From: JAFHCF01 sp048497495
GTDB taxonomy: Bacteria > Pseudomonadota > Alphaproteobacteria > Rhizobiales > Ancalomicrobiaceae
NCBI GenBank assembly: GCA_048497495.1
Contig: JAFHCF010000093.1
Coordinates: forward strand, 1 to 38,203
Direction of reading: 5' to 3'
Length of the DNA stretch: 38,203 bases
The translations under genes were made by a program, and so were the position numbers. The notes under the pieces were generated by a model. It saw nothing but the letters and a program-made list of their open reading frames with translations, was not told where the DNA came from and ran no database searches. Below are positions 17,504 to 24,574 of the stretch, one piece after another. Each line of letters begins with the position of its first letter. The stretch's first letter is position 1.

Positions 17504-19174
17504 ATGAACACAATTTCAGCGCGCATGTTCGGCATCTTCGCGATCCTCTTCGTCGCGATCGCAGCAATGGCCGGCATCGGCCTCTATTCCAACTCCCATC
17601 TGACGGAGGCGTTGCGAACCGTCTATGTGGACAGAGTCGTGCCCCTGCGCGATCTCAAGGCGATCTCCGACGCCTATGCCGTCGACATCGTCGACACCAC
17701 CCACAAGACCCGCGCCGGAACCTTCACCGCCGCCGAGGCGCTCGCCAACATCGATCGGGCTCGCGGCGTCTCGTCGCAGCGTTGGAACGCCTACATGGCG
17801 ACCTGGATGGACGAGCGTGAGAAGTCTCTGGCGAAGGTCGCCGAGGGCCGTTTCGCCGCGGCTTACGCCGCCGTCGACGACCTGGTCGCGATCCTGAAGG
17901 CCGGCGACGCGGGACGGCTCGTCGAATACGCCGAGAAGCGAATGTACCCGGCGATCGATCCGCTCACCGGCGCCATCGACGACCTGATCAAGTTGCAGGT
18001 CGAGGAGGCCGACAAGGTCGATACCCGGGCGGTGGCGATCAATCGCATCGTCTGGGGCCTGATGGTCGTCTCGAGCCTCCTCGGCGTCGGACTGGTCGGC
18101 TTCGGCTACGCCTTCGTCCGCCGACGGGTGGTCTCGCCGATCGCCGACGTCACCGCGACGATGGCGAGCCTCGCCGAGGACGATCTCGCGGTCGAAATCC
18201 GCCACACCGCCAATCGCGACGAGATCGGCACCATGGCCCGCGCCGTCCAGGTCTTCCGCGACAACATGCGCGAGGCCGAAAATCTCCGTGCCGCTCAGGC
18301 GGTCGAGGAGACGGCCAAACACGCCCGCGCCGAACGGGTCGACGCCCTGCTGCAGGAGTTCGATCGAGCCGCCGGCGCCATCGTCGCCGTGGTGTCGTCG
18401 TCGGCCGGCGAACTCCAGGCCGCCGCTCGGACGCTGACCGGATCGGCCGAGGAGGCCTCGCGCCAGTCGACCGCCGTCTCCGCCGCCTCCGAGGAGGCCG
18501 CCACCAACGTCCACACCGTCGCGGCCGCGTCCGAGGAACTCGCCTCCTCCTTCACCGAGATCGGTCACCGGGTCGAGGAGGCCTCGCGAATCGCCGCCGT
18601 CGCCGCCCGCGACGCCGAGGGCACGATGGAGACCGTCCGCGCCCTGGCGCAGGGCGCCGCCCGCATCGAGGAGATCTCCAGCCTGATCGACGCCATCGCC
18701 GGCCAGACCAATCTCCTCGCCCTCAACGCCACCATCGAGGCGGCGCGCGCCGGCGAGGCCGGTCGCGGCTTCGCGGTGGTCGCCGCCGAGGTCAAGGGGC
18801 TCGCCGATCAGACCGCCAAGGCGACCGGCCAGATCACCGCCCAGATCGCCGACATCCGTGCCTCCACCGAGAACGCCGTCACCGCGATCACCAACATCTC
18901 GCGGACGGTCGAACGCTTCGACGGCATCTCCGCGGCGATCGCCGCCGCCGTCGAGGAACAGTCGGCGACCACCCGCGAGATCGCCCGCAACGTCCATCAG
19001 GCCGCCGCCGGCACCACCGCGGTGACGACCAACATCGTCGGCGTCAACCGCGCCTCCGAGGAGACCTCCGCCGCCGCCTCGCAGGTGTGGGGCACCTCCA
19101 GCGAACTGGCCCGTCAGGCCGAAGGGCTGAGCCGCGAGGTCGGACGCTTCCTCGCCGAAGTGCGCGCCGCCTGA
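17504..19174 (+). CDS. Methyl-accepting chemotaxis protein
   Basis: A membrane chemoreceptor that controls the CheA kinase. In its 556 residues: membrane helix 1 (about 8-27); a periplasmic helical sensor (about 30-180) of the four-helix-bundle type; membrane helix 2 (about 183-203); a HAMP domain (about 206-258); and a long coiled-coil signalling domain. The hairpin tip of that domain, IDAIAGQTNLLALNATIEAA, starts near residue 395. There is no CheR-binding pentapeptide at the C terminus (it ends RFLAEVRAA). The sensor domain has no recognisable ligand motif. I chose the ATG at 17504 (AGAGG upstream) over a TTG at 17465. No che genes are nearby, so it is an orphan receptor in an accessory block. 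A strong terminator follows. Confidence 0.93.
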   Translation: MNTISARMFGIFAILFVAIAAMAGIGLYSNSHLTEALRTVYVDRVVPLRDLKAISDAYAVDIVDTTHKTRAGTFTAAEALANIDRARGVSSQRWNAYMATWMDEREKSLAKVAEGRFAAAYAAVDDLVAILKAGDAGRLVEYAEKRMYPAIDPLTGAIDDLIKLQVEEADKVDTRAVAINRIVWGLMVVSSLLGVGLVGFGYAFVRRRVVSPIADVTATMASLAEDDLAVEIRHTANRDEIGTMARAVQVFRDNMREAENLRAAQAVEETAKHARAERVDALLQEFDRAAGAIVAVVSSSAGELQAAARTLTGSAEEASRQSTAVSAASEEAATNVHTVAAASEELASSFTEIGHRVEEASRIAAVAARDAEGTMETVRALAQGAARIEEISSLIDAIAGQTNLLALNATIEAARAGEAGRGFAVVAAEVKGLADQTAKATGQITAQIADIRASTENAVTAITNISRTVERFDGISAAIAAAVEEQSATTREIARNVHQAAAGTTAVTTNIVGVNRASEETSAAASQVWGTSSELARQAEGLSREVGRFLAEVRAA

Positions 19175-19203
19175 GCGGGGAAGCCACGCTGTTCGAAAAT
19201 GCG

Positions 19204-19236
19204 GAAGGGGGCCGTGGGGCCCCCTTCGTCGTTCTT
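19204..19236. terminator. Bidirectional terminator between chemoreceptor and SLAC1-type genes
   Basis: A perfect 10-base stem, GAAGGGGGCC-GTGG-GGCCCCCTTC, is followed by the T-rich GTCGTTCTTC. It lies 30 bases after the chemoreceptor stop and faces the 3' end of the convergent transporter gene. Confidence 0.75.
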
Positions 19237-19253
19237 CATCGGGCTCTTTCGCC

Positions 19254-20249
19254 TCAGCCTTCCGGCAGCAGGAGTTCACCGCGCGCCGCCGCCCGCAGCG
19301 TCACCGCCGTCACCGTCGTCACGATCGCCGTCGCCAGAGCGAGGACGGTCCAGCTGACGATGGCCATCGCCGTCGAGGGATGGCCATGGCCGAAGGCGAC
19401 GGTCGCCACGGCGAAGGCGGCCGAGGGGAAGGTGTAGCCCCACCACGACATGGCGAAGGGAATGCGCAGGAAGATCGGCGTCAGGGTGAGGAGCACCGCG
19501 GCGAAGAAGGCGGCGAGGCCGAAGACCGCCGAGGCGGCGGGGCCGAAGCCGCCGGTCAGGTTGGCGAGCGCGAGCGAACCCACCGCCGGCGGCGCCAAGA
19601 GGATGACCAGCGTCGGCCGCAGTCGATCGGGCATGGTCGGGCCGGTGGCGATGCGATTGATGATCGACGGCTGAACCAGCACCCACAGCAGCGACCCGAG
19701 GCCGAACAGCACCCAGGAGAGATCGGTGTAGCCGAGCTTGGCGCCGAACACCGGGGCGAGGATGTTGCCGACCAGCGGAATGAGGAGCGGCGGCGTGAGG
19801 GTCGCCGCCTCGCGGGGCGCGGTGAGGAGGCCGCGAACCGTCCACACGCCGATGCCGAGATGGAAGACCACGGCGACGAGCCACAGGCCCGAGGCGAGGC
19901 CGGGCGCATGCGGGATCAGCCCGCCGGCGACGATCATCGCGCCGATGGTGACGGCGCCGACGAAGGCGGAGCGAATCGGGTGCTTCAGATCGGCCGCGAG
20001 CATCTCCGGGTGGCGGAGGGAGCGGGCGATGTGCAGCGCGGCGATGAGGAGCCAGAAGAGCCCGGTGAGGGCGAGGAGCGCCTCTCCGACCGCCACGGGG
20101 GCGCCGAGGGTGTGCCCCGCCTCGCGCCAGGCGAGACCGAGCCCGCCGATACCCATCGGGACGGCGAAGAGCGGCAGCGGCAGATGGGCGAAACCGCCGG
20201 AGGTGGAATGCGGATGACCACCCGAGGCGGTGGGTTTGGTGCTCGACAT
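19254..20249 (-). CDS. SLAC1/TehA-family (TDT) membrane transporter
   Basis: The 331-residue product is almost entirely hydrophobic, with about ten membrane helices. It opens after a short His/Gly/Ser-rich tail with FAHLPLPLFAVPMGIGGLGLAWR. This signature belongs to the tellurite-resistance/dicarboxylate transporter family, which also includes the plant SLAC1 anion channels. Members move anions such as sulfite, malate or chloride; the substrate cannot be told from sequence alone. The ATG at 20249 has GGGAG ten bases upstream; an ATG at 20279 would add ten residues. It converges on the chemoreceptor gene. A candidate promoter and an ATTC-N8-GAAT operator lie just upstream, hinting at control by a sulfide-responsive ArsR-type repressor and so perhaps sulfite export (inference). 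Confidence 0.85.
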   Translation of the reverse strand: MSSTKPTASGGHPHSTSGGFAHLPLPLFAVPMGIGGLGLAWREAGHTLGAPVAVGEALLALTGLFWLLIAALHIARSLRHPEMLAADLKHPIRSAFVGAVTIGAMIVAGGLIPHAPGLASGLWLVAVVFHLGIGVWTVRGLLTAPREAATLTPPLLIPLVGNILAPVFGAKLGYTDLSWVLFGLGSLLWVLVQPSIINRIATGPTMPDRLRPTLVILLAPPAVGSLALANLTGGFGPAASAVFGLAAFFAAVLLTLTPIFLRIPFAMSWWGYTFPSAAFAVATVAFGHGHPSTAMAIVSWTVLALATAIVTTVTAVTLRAAARGELLLPEG

Positions 20250-20317
20250 GTTCTCGGATCTCCCGGTCGATCCGAACACGGCGGTCGCCGTCCGGCGGGA
20301 CGGTATCTCCCCCCTTC

Positions 20318-20372
20318 ATATTCGGATCATCGAATATACCTGCGTGATATCCGGCGCCGGGATCGAGAGCAA
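20318..20372 (-). promoter_or_regulatory. Promoter with ATTC-N8-GAAT operator upstream of the TDT transporter
   Basis: Read on the minus strand, TTGCTC (20372-20367), a 17-base spacer and TATCAC (20349-20344) form a plausible promoter. Six bases past the -10, covering the expected transcription start, lies a perfect 7+7 dyad ATATTCG-GATCAT-CGAATAT (20318-20337), which contains ATTC-N8-GAAT. As I recall, that is the consensus of the sulfide-responsive ArsR-type repressor SqrR/BigR. The position fits repression of the transporter 69 bases downstream. The regulator itself is not in the window. Confidence 0.5.
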
Positions 20373-20508
20373 ATCCCCGGGACCTCACGAATTCGTGGTT
20401 GGACGATCCGCCGCACCGCCGCCCTCGGGCGTCGAGGATCCCTCGATCGAGATCTGGAGGCGGGTGTCGATGGTCCGCGCTTTCTGCATGCCAGTCAATC
20501 GCCAGACT

Positions 20509-20540
20509 GCTTTCGTTCTCGTGCATTGGAACGAGAAAGC
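20509..20540. repeat. Inverted repeat upstream of the haem-binding protein gene
   Basis: GCTTTC-GTTC and GAAC-(GA)-GAAAGC pair over ten bases with a two-base bulge around a ten-base loop. It lies about 225 bases before the start of the GlcG/HbpS-type gene. It could be an operator or a structured leader; it has no T tract. Confidence 0.3.
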
Positions 20541-20766
20541 CGTAATAGACAAGATGACGCATGGGTGGTCATGTCATCGAAGACTAGGTTCCGCATCGGC
20601 GATGAAAGAGATCGCAGAGTATCGTCGATCGCGAATTGGCAGAGCCGCGGGGAGTGGAGACATTCCGTCCGATCAGGAATGCTTTGTCGATCACGGAACA
20701 CGCGATGCTCGAGTTCAGGGAAATCGACGCCTGAAGGTGTCGGTGCATCGAAGAAGGCGTAAATAC

Positions 20767-21255
20767 ATGTTCGCGAATACTCTCGGGGCGATCGCCATCG
20801 GGGCGATGATGATGGGCTCGGCGCTTGCCGCCGATACCTCCAAGTTGGTTCTGGCCGGCGATATCACTCTCGAACAGGCCAACAAGGTCATCGAGGCGGC
20901 GCGCGCCAAGGCCAAGCAGCAGGATACGCTGATGAACATCGCCGTCGTCGACGCCGGCGGCAATCTGAAGGCCTTCGCCCGCATGGAAGGCGCCTTCCTC
21001 GGCAGCGTCGACATTTCGATCGGCAAGGCCAAGACGGCGCGCCTGTTCAACATGCCGACCAAGGATCTCGGCGCGCTCGCCCAGGTCGGTCAGCCGCTCT
21101 ACGGCATCGAGGTGACCAATCATGGGCTCGTGATCTTCGGCGGCGGTGAACTCCTCCGCGACAAGGCCGGCACCATCATCGGCGCCGTCGGCGTCTCCGG
21201 CAGCTCGGTCGAGAACGACATGGCCTGTGCTCAGGCCGGTGCCGCCGGCCTCTGA
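20767..21255 (+). CDS. Secreted GlcG/HbpS-family haem-binding protein
   Basis: The 162-residue product has a signal peptide (about 1-21, MFANTLGAIAIGAMMMGSALA, cleavage before ADTSK). After it comes a complete GlcG/HbpS domain (Pfam 'haem-degrading'): LTLEQANKVIEAARAKA-type helix, NIAVVDAGGNLKAFARMEGA, IGKAKTAR, GGGELLRDKAGTIIGAVGVSG and the closing ENDMACAQAG. HbpS-type proteins bind haem or small ligands outside the cell; GlcG is linked to glycolate genes, none of which are here. Biochemical function is therefore unproven. The upstream ribosome binding site is AAGAAGG. It diverges from the SLAC1-type gene across a long regulatory gap and is followed by a hairpin terminator. Confidence 0.87.
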   Translation: MFANTLGAIAIGAMMMGSALAADTSKLVLAGDITLEQANKVIEAARAKAKQQDTLMNIAVVDAGGNLKAFARMEGAFLGSVDISIGKAKTARLFNMPTKDLGALAQVGQPLYGIEVTNHGLVIFGGGELLRDKAGTIIGAVGVSGSSVENDMACAQAGAAGL

Positions 21256-21272
21256 TCTCGGCTCGACTCGAA

Positions 21273-21304
21273 GACGGTCGCGGCCTTCACCGGTCGCGGC
21301 CGTC
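21273..21304 (+). terminator. GC-rich hairpin after the haem-binding protein gene
   Basis: GACGGTCGCGGCC and GGTCGCGGCCGTC form a 13-base stem with two G-T wobbles and a six-base loop, 18 bases after the stop codon. There is no T tract, so it would be a weak or factor-assisted terminator. Confidence 0.4.
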
Positions 21305-21352
21305 TCGCGTCGGGACCTTCGCGTAATTCACGAGTTCGGTGGGCGACACCTC

Positions 21353-21473
21353 GCGCGATGGTTCGAGGCCCCGCTCGCGCGGGGCACCTCACCATGAAGC
21401 TCTTGTATTTGCTTCGAAAAAATTAAGCGCTTCATGGTGAGGTGCGAGCGGAGCGAGCCTCGAACCATCGCGC
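21353..21473 (+). repeat. Palindromic repeat element, copy 1 (121 bp)
   Basis: The outer arms GCGCGATGGTTCGAGGC (21353-21369) and GCCTCGAACCATCGCGC (21457-21473) are exact reverse complements. So are the inner arms GCACCTCACCATGAAGC (21384-21400) and GCTTCATGGTGAGGTGC (21429-21445). The AT-rich centre reads CTTGTATTTGCTTCGAAAA. The element can fold into a long cruciform or double hairpin. A second copy lies at 25596-25723 in the opposite orientation. It encodes nothing and has the size and form of a non-autonomous, MITE/REP-like repeat of Hyphomicrobiales genomes. Confidence 0.85.
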
Positions 21474-21537
21474 ACGGAGGTCGATCCATGCCTATTCGGA
21501 ATGACGCGACGGTCCCGTGTCCGGGGATGAGCCGACC

Positions 21538-23442
21538 TCAGGCGTCGAGCGCCGCGCGCTCCGCCTCCTCGTGCTCGGCGGAGAGCTCGAGCCAGGTCTC
21601 CTCGGTCTCGGCGAGCGCTTTCTCCGCATCCGAGCGCGCCTTCATCAGGCGGGTGCCGCGCGCCGCGTCGCGGGTGAAGAGATCGGGATCGGCGAGATCG
21701 CCGTCGAGCCTGGCGATCTCCTTCTGCAACTTGTCGATCCGGGTCTCGGCGTCCTTGATCTTCTTCCTGAGCGGTGCCAGCTGCTCGCGCAGCGCCGCCG
21801 CCGCCCGCCGCCGATCGAGCGCCGACACCCGCGCGGCGTCGCCCTCGTCGTCCCGCTCGGTCGACTTGGCCGCCCGCGAGCCGTCGATCACCAGTTTGCG
21901 GTAGTCGTCGAGATCGCCGTCGAACTCCTTGACCGTGCCGTCGGCCACCACCAGCAGCCGATCGGCCGTCGCCTCGACCAGATGGCGATCGTGGCTGATC
22001 AGGATCACCGCGCCCTCGTAGGCGTTGAGCGCCTGCACCAGCGCCTCGCGACTGTCGATGTCGAGATGGTTCGTCGGCTCATCCAAAATCATCAGGTTGG
22101 GGCCATGGAAGGTCGCGAGCCCGAGCAGAAGCCGCGCTTTCTCGCCGCCGGATAGATCTTTAGCCGGCGTATCCATGCGACTGGTCGAGAGCCCCATCTG
22201 CGCGACCCGCGAGCGTACCTTGGCCTCCGGCGCATCGACCATCAGCCGCGCCACGTGCTGGGTCGGGCTCTCGGCCGGCCTGAGTTCGTCGAGCTGGTGT
22301 TGGGCGAAATAGGCGATCGACAGCTTCCCCGCCCGCGCGATCTTGCCCGAGGAGGCCTCGAGCTTCTCGGCTAGCAGCTTGGCGAAGGTCGACTTGCCGT
22401 TGCCGTTCGACCCCAGGAGCGCAATGCGGTCGTCCTCGTCGATGCGCAGATCGACCTTGCGCAGGATCGGCTTGCCCGGCTCGTAGCCGACGGCGACGTC
22501 GGTCATGGCGAGAATCGGCGGCGACAGTTTCGCCACCGGCTGGGGAAAGTCGATCGGCAGGGCGTGGTCCTGGACGAGTGCCGCGATCGGCTGGAGCTTG
22601 GCCAGCGCCTTCATCCGGCTCTGGGCCTGGCGCGCCTTGGTCGCCTTGGCCTTGAAGCGGTCGACGAAGGCCTGCATGTGGGCGCGGTGGGCCTCCTGCT
22701 TCTCGCGCATCTTCTGCGTCAGGATCATCTTCTCCTGGCGCTGGCGCTCGAACGAGTCATAGCCGCCGCGATAGGCGACGAGCTTGCCCTGGTCGAGATG
22801 GACGATCATGTCGACGGCGCAGTTGAGCAGGTCGCGGTCGTGGGAGATGACGACGACGGTGTGGGGATAGCGCTGGATATAGGCCTCGAGCCACAGCGTG
22901 CCCTCGAGGTCGAGATAGTTGGTCGGTTCGTCGAGGAGCAGCAGGTCGGGCTCGGAGAACAGCACCGCGGCGAGCGCCACCCGCATCCGCCAGCCGCCGG
23001 AGAAGTCCGAGCAGGGGCGCGATTGGCCGGCGTGATCGAAGCCGAGGCCGGAGAGGATGGTGGCGGCCCGCGCCTCCGCCGAATGCGCCCCGATGTCGAC
23101 CAGCCGGGTGTGGATCTCGGCGATGCGGGTGGCATCGGTGGCGGTCTCGGCCTCTTCGAGGAGGCTCGAGCGCTCCTTGTCGGCGGCGAGCACGAAGTCG
23201 ATCAGCGTGATCGAACTTCCCGGCGCCTCCTGCGCCACCTGGCCGATCTTGGCGCCGCGCGGAAACTGGATCGTCCCGCTCTCCGCCGACCAGTCCCCGG
23301 TGACGAGCTTGAACAGCGTCGTCTTGCCGGTGCCGTTCTTGCCGACGAACCCGGCCTTGGCCCCGGTCGGCACGACGACGGACGCCCCCTCGAGCAGGGT
23401 GCGGCCGGCGATACGGAAGGTGAGATCTGAGACGACGAGCAT
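21538..23442 (-). CDS. ABC-F family ATPase (Uup/YheS-like)
   Basis: ABC-F proteins are soluble twin-ATPase proteins that act on ribosomes, not transporters. The 634-residue product has two ABC domains: Walker A GKNGTGKTT (34-42) with SGGWRMRVALA and LLLLDEPTNYLD; and GSNGNGKSTF with SGGEKARLLLG and LMILDEPTNHLD. A helical linker between them (QRQEKMILTQKMREKQEAHR) and a C-terminal coiled coil (about 550-634, KKIKDAETRIDKLQKEIARL) are typical of Uup-type members. No membrane domain is present. The ATG at 23442 has GGAG immediately upstream; the ATG at 23454 lacks a site. It is divergent from the small toxin-antitoxin pair. The subfamily cannot be fixed by eye. Confidence 0.92.
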   Translation of the reverse strand: MLVVSDLTFRIAGRTLLEGASVVVPTGAKAGFVGKNGTGKTTLFKLVTGDWSAESGTIQFPRGAKIGQVAQEAPGSSITLIDFVLAADKERSSLLEEAETATDATRIAEIHTRLVDIGAHSAEARAATILSGLGFDHAGQSRPCSDFSGGWRMRVALAAVLFSEPDLLLLDEPTNYLDLEGTLWLEAYIQRYPHTVVVISHDRDLLNCAVDMIVHLDQGKLVAYRGGYDSFERQRQEKMILTQKMREKQEAHRAHMQAFVDRFKAKATKARQAQSRMKALAKLQPIAALVQDHALPIDFPQPVAKLSPPILAMTDVAVGYEPGKPILRKVDLRIDEDDRIALLGSNGNGKSTFAKLLAEKLEASSGKIARAGKLSIAYFAQHQLDELRPAESPTQHVARLMVDAPEAKVRSRVAQMGLSTSRMDTPAKDLSGGEKARLLLGLATFHGPNLMILDEPTNHLDIDSREALVQALNAYEGAVILISHDRHLVEATADRLLVVADGTVKEFDGDLDDYRKLVIDGSRAAKSTERDDEGDAARVSALDRRRAAAALREQLAPLRKKIKDAETRIDKLQKEIARLDGDLADPDLFTRDAARGTRLMKARSDAEKALAETEETWLELSAEHEEAERAALDA

Positions 23443-23559
23443 GGCCGTCTCCATAACGGAGAAGCGCGCGGGCGTCGACGGGGGAGGGGGGCCGGGCGGT
23501 ATGGAAAAACCTCGGCGAGGCGTGCATGATCGGACCGCAACCTCGAGGGTGGAACGACG

Positions 23560-23787
23560 ATGGCGCGCATGATCTTGGTCCGGGCCGATTGGGATGCCGA
23601 GGCGGGTGTCTGGGTCGCCAGCAGCGAGGACATCGGTCTGGTCACCGAAGCCGCGACCTTCGAAGCGCTGACCGCGAAGATTCCGGACATGATCGCCGAC
23701 CTGCTCGAAGGCGAGCCTGATCTCGGTGAGATACCGATCGAAATCGTCGCCCACGCATCGACCCGCGTGACACCGCGCGCCGCATGA
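23560..23787 (+). CDS. DUF1902 / HicB-like small protein (putative antitoxin)
   Basis: The 75-residue protein starts MARMILVRADWDAEAGVWVASSED and continues IGLVTEAATFEALTAKIPDM, the single HicB-like beta-alpha domain of the DUF1902 family. It lacks the extra C-terminal DNA-binding helix domain of classical HicB, so self-repression by the usual route is doubtful. The stop overlaps the next start as ATGA, so the two genes are translationally coupled. In family context such proteins neutralise HicA-type mRNA interferases; that role is inferred here from the pairing. The start has GAGGGTGGA upstream; an alternative Met4 exists. Confidence 0.8.
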   Translation: MARMILVRADWDAEAGVWVASSEDIGLVTEAATFEALTAKIPDMIADLLEGEPDLGEIPIEIVAHASTRVTPRAA

Positions 23788-23978
23788 CCGACTTCTACTC
23801 CGATATCGTTCGCAGACTACTCGAAGCCGGATGTGTCCGGATTCGGCACGGAAAGGGCGATCACGAGATCTGGCGCAGCCCCTATTCCGAGCGCCCCTTC
23901 ACGCTCGATCGATCGGTGAAGTCTCGCCATACCGCCAATGCGGTATTGAAGCAGGCGGGATTGTCGAAGGCGTTCTGA
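23784..23978 (+). CDS. HicA-like mRNA interferase (putative toxin)
   Basis: The 64-residue protein has the compact HicA/YcfA layout: MTDFYSDIVRRLLEAGCVRI, then a histidine region RHGKGDHEIWRSP with the candidate catalytic His27, and a basic, hydrophobic tail (TANAVLKQAGLSKAF). HicA toxins cut mRNA without need of the ribosome. The gene overlaps its partner by four bases. The order antitoxin-toxin is opposite to classical hicA-hicB but is seen in DUF1902-linked pairs. I cannot show activity; the paired small genes, overlap and conserved histidine make the assignment likely. Confidence 0.75.
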   Translation: MTDFYSDIVRRLLEAGCVRIRHGKGDHEIWRSPYSERPFTLDRSVKSRHTANAVLKQAGLSKAF

Positions 23979-24143
23979 TCGTCGCTCGAATCGTCGTTGG
24001 GCCCGAGATCGCCGGCATCGACGGGCCCCTGCCGTCTCCCGATGCTCGTCGGAACCCCGCCCCACTCCGGCCCGCCCGTCGCCCCGATCTCGCCATTGGT
24101 CTTGCCGAAATCGCCCTCCTGCGGGCAGGCGATCGCTCCGGCG

Positions 24144-24220
24144 TTAACCATGTTTGGCGGCCCCTGGGATCGAATCGATCGGAGGGGGCTGGTCACCGGT
24201 CCGGTTAACCTCTTGGTAAC
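24144..24220. promoter_or_regulatory. Two CtrA-like binding sequences
   Basis: TTAACCAT (24144-24151) matches the CtrA half-site motif, and TTAA-CCTCTTG-GTAAC (24205-24220) matches TTAA-N7-TTAAC with one change. CtrA is the cell-cycle response regulator of alphaproteobacteria. In DNA this rich in GC such AT boxes stand out. The downstream small reading frame or galE could be the target. Confidence 0.4.
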
Positions 24221-24247
24221 GGTCTCGGAGCGACATCGGGGGGGCCG

Positions 24248-24280
24248 GGCGCGGCTCTCTCGTCCGCGCCTTTCGCTTTT
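24248..24280 (+). terminator. Rho-independent-like terminator
   Basis: GGCGCGG-CTCTCTCGT-CCGCGCC is followed at once by TTTCGCTTTT, the form of an intrinsic terminator. It may end the toxin-antitoxin transcript, or act as an attenuator ahead of the 48-residue reading frame. Confidence 0.45.
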
Positions 24281-24294
24281 CGCATCAACGTTCT

Positions 24295-24327
24295 GCCTTC
24301 TCGGTCCACATCCCGGACCGAGAAGGC
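24295..24327 (+). promoter_or_regulatory. Perfect 13-base hairpin in the leader of a small reading frame
   Basis: GCCTTCTCGGTCC and GGACCGAGAAGGC pair without a mismatch around the loop ACATCCC. It ends 27 bases before the ATG at 24355. There is no T tract, so it looks like a structured RNA element rather than a terminator. Its function is unknown. Confidence 0.45.
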
Positions 24328-24354
24328 GTCAGGCTTTCGCCGAGGATCGCTCCC

Positions 24355-24501
24355 ATGAATCGGATCGTCGACACCCGCATTCTCGCCGTCGGTCTCCTGA
24401 TCGTCCTCGGCCTGACGCTCCGCCCGATCGACGCGGCGCGCGCCGCCGCCGAGATCACCGGCTCGATCCCGCACGTCGCCGCCAAGGTGCTCTCGCGCTG
24501 A
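24355..24501 (+). CDS. Putative 48-residue secreted or membrane peptide
   Basis: The frame starts ATG at 24355 and encodes 48 residues: a basic start (MNRIVDTR), a hydrophobic core (ILAVGLLIVLGLTL) and a signal-peptidase-like AARAAA. A short tail with EITGSIPHVAAKVLSR follows. Third positions are strongly G/C, as in the neighbouring genes. GAGGA lies about 12 bases upstream (in GCCGAGGATCGCTCCC). I recognise no family. CtrA-like sites and hairpins precede it, and galE starts 73 bases later. It may be a real small exported protein or a chance frame. Confidence 0.45.
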   Translation: MNRIVDTRILAVGLLIVLGLTLRPIDAARAAAEITGSIPHVAAKVLSR

Positions 24502-24574
24502 GGCGCCGATTGACGCCTTGGTCACCTTCGGCTGCTAGTCTCGCGCCCGATCATTCGAGAGATGGGACGCGATC

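Larger units (their letters stand above)
20250..20766. other. Long divergent intergenic region upstream of TDT and haem-binding genes
   Basis: These 517 bases separate two divergent genes and are less GC-rich than the flanks. The minus-strand frames in it are shadows with no family character. It holds the ATTC-N8-GAAT dyad at 20318-20337 and a hairpin at 20509-20540, both listed separately. I see no gene. Confidence 0.5.
23979..24354. other. Intergenic region with CtrA-like sites and hairpins
   Basis: These 376 bases between the HicA-like gene and a small reading frame contain no gene I can support. They hold a TTAACCAT box (24144-24151), a TTAA-N7-GTAAC site (24205-24220), a terminator-like hairpin (24248-24280) and a perfect 13-base hairpin (24295-24327), each listed separately. 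Confidence 0.55.

Noticed and set aside
20495..20701. A 68-codon minus-strand frame in the TDT / haem-binding gap
   Set aside because: No ribosome binding site, no recognisable domain and codon use unlike real genes here.
21360..21470. GGTTCGA blocks resembling the T-loop of a tRNA
   Set aside because: They are the outer arms of the palindromic repeat; no acceptor stem, anticodon arm or CCA lies around them.
23979..24140. Continuation of coding after the HicA-like gene
   Set aside because: Frames here are motif-free, and no start with a ribosome binding site was found.
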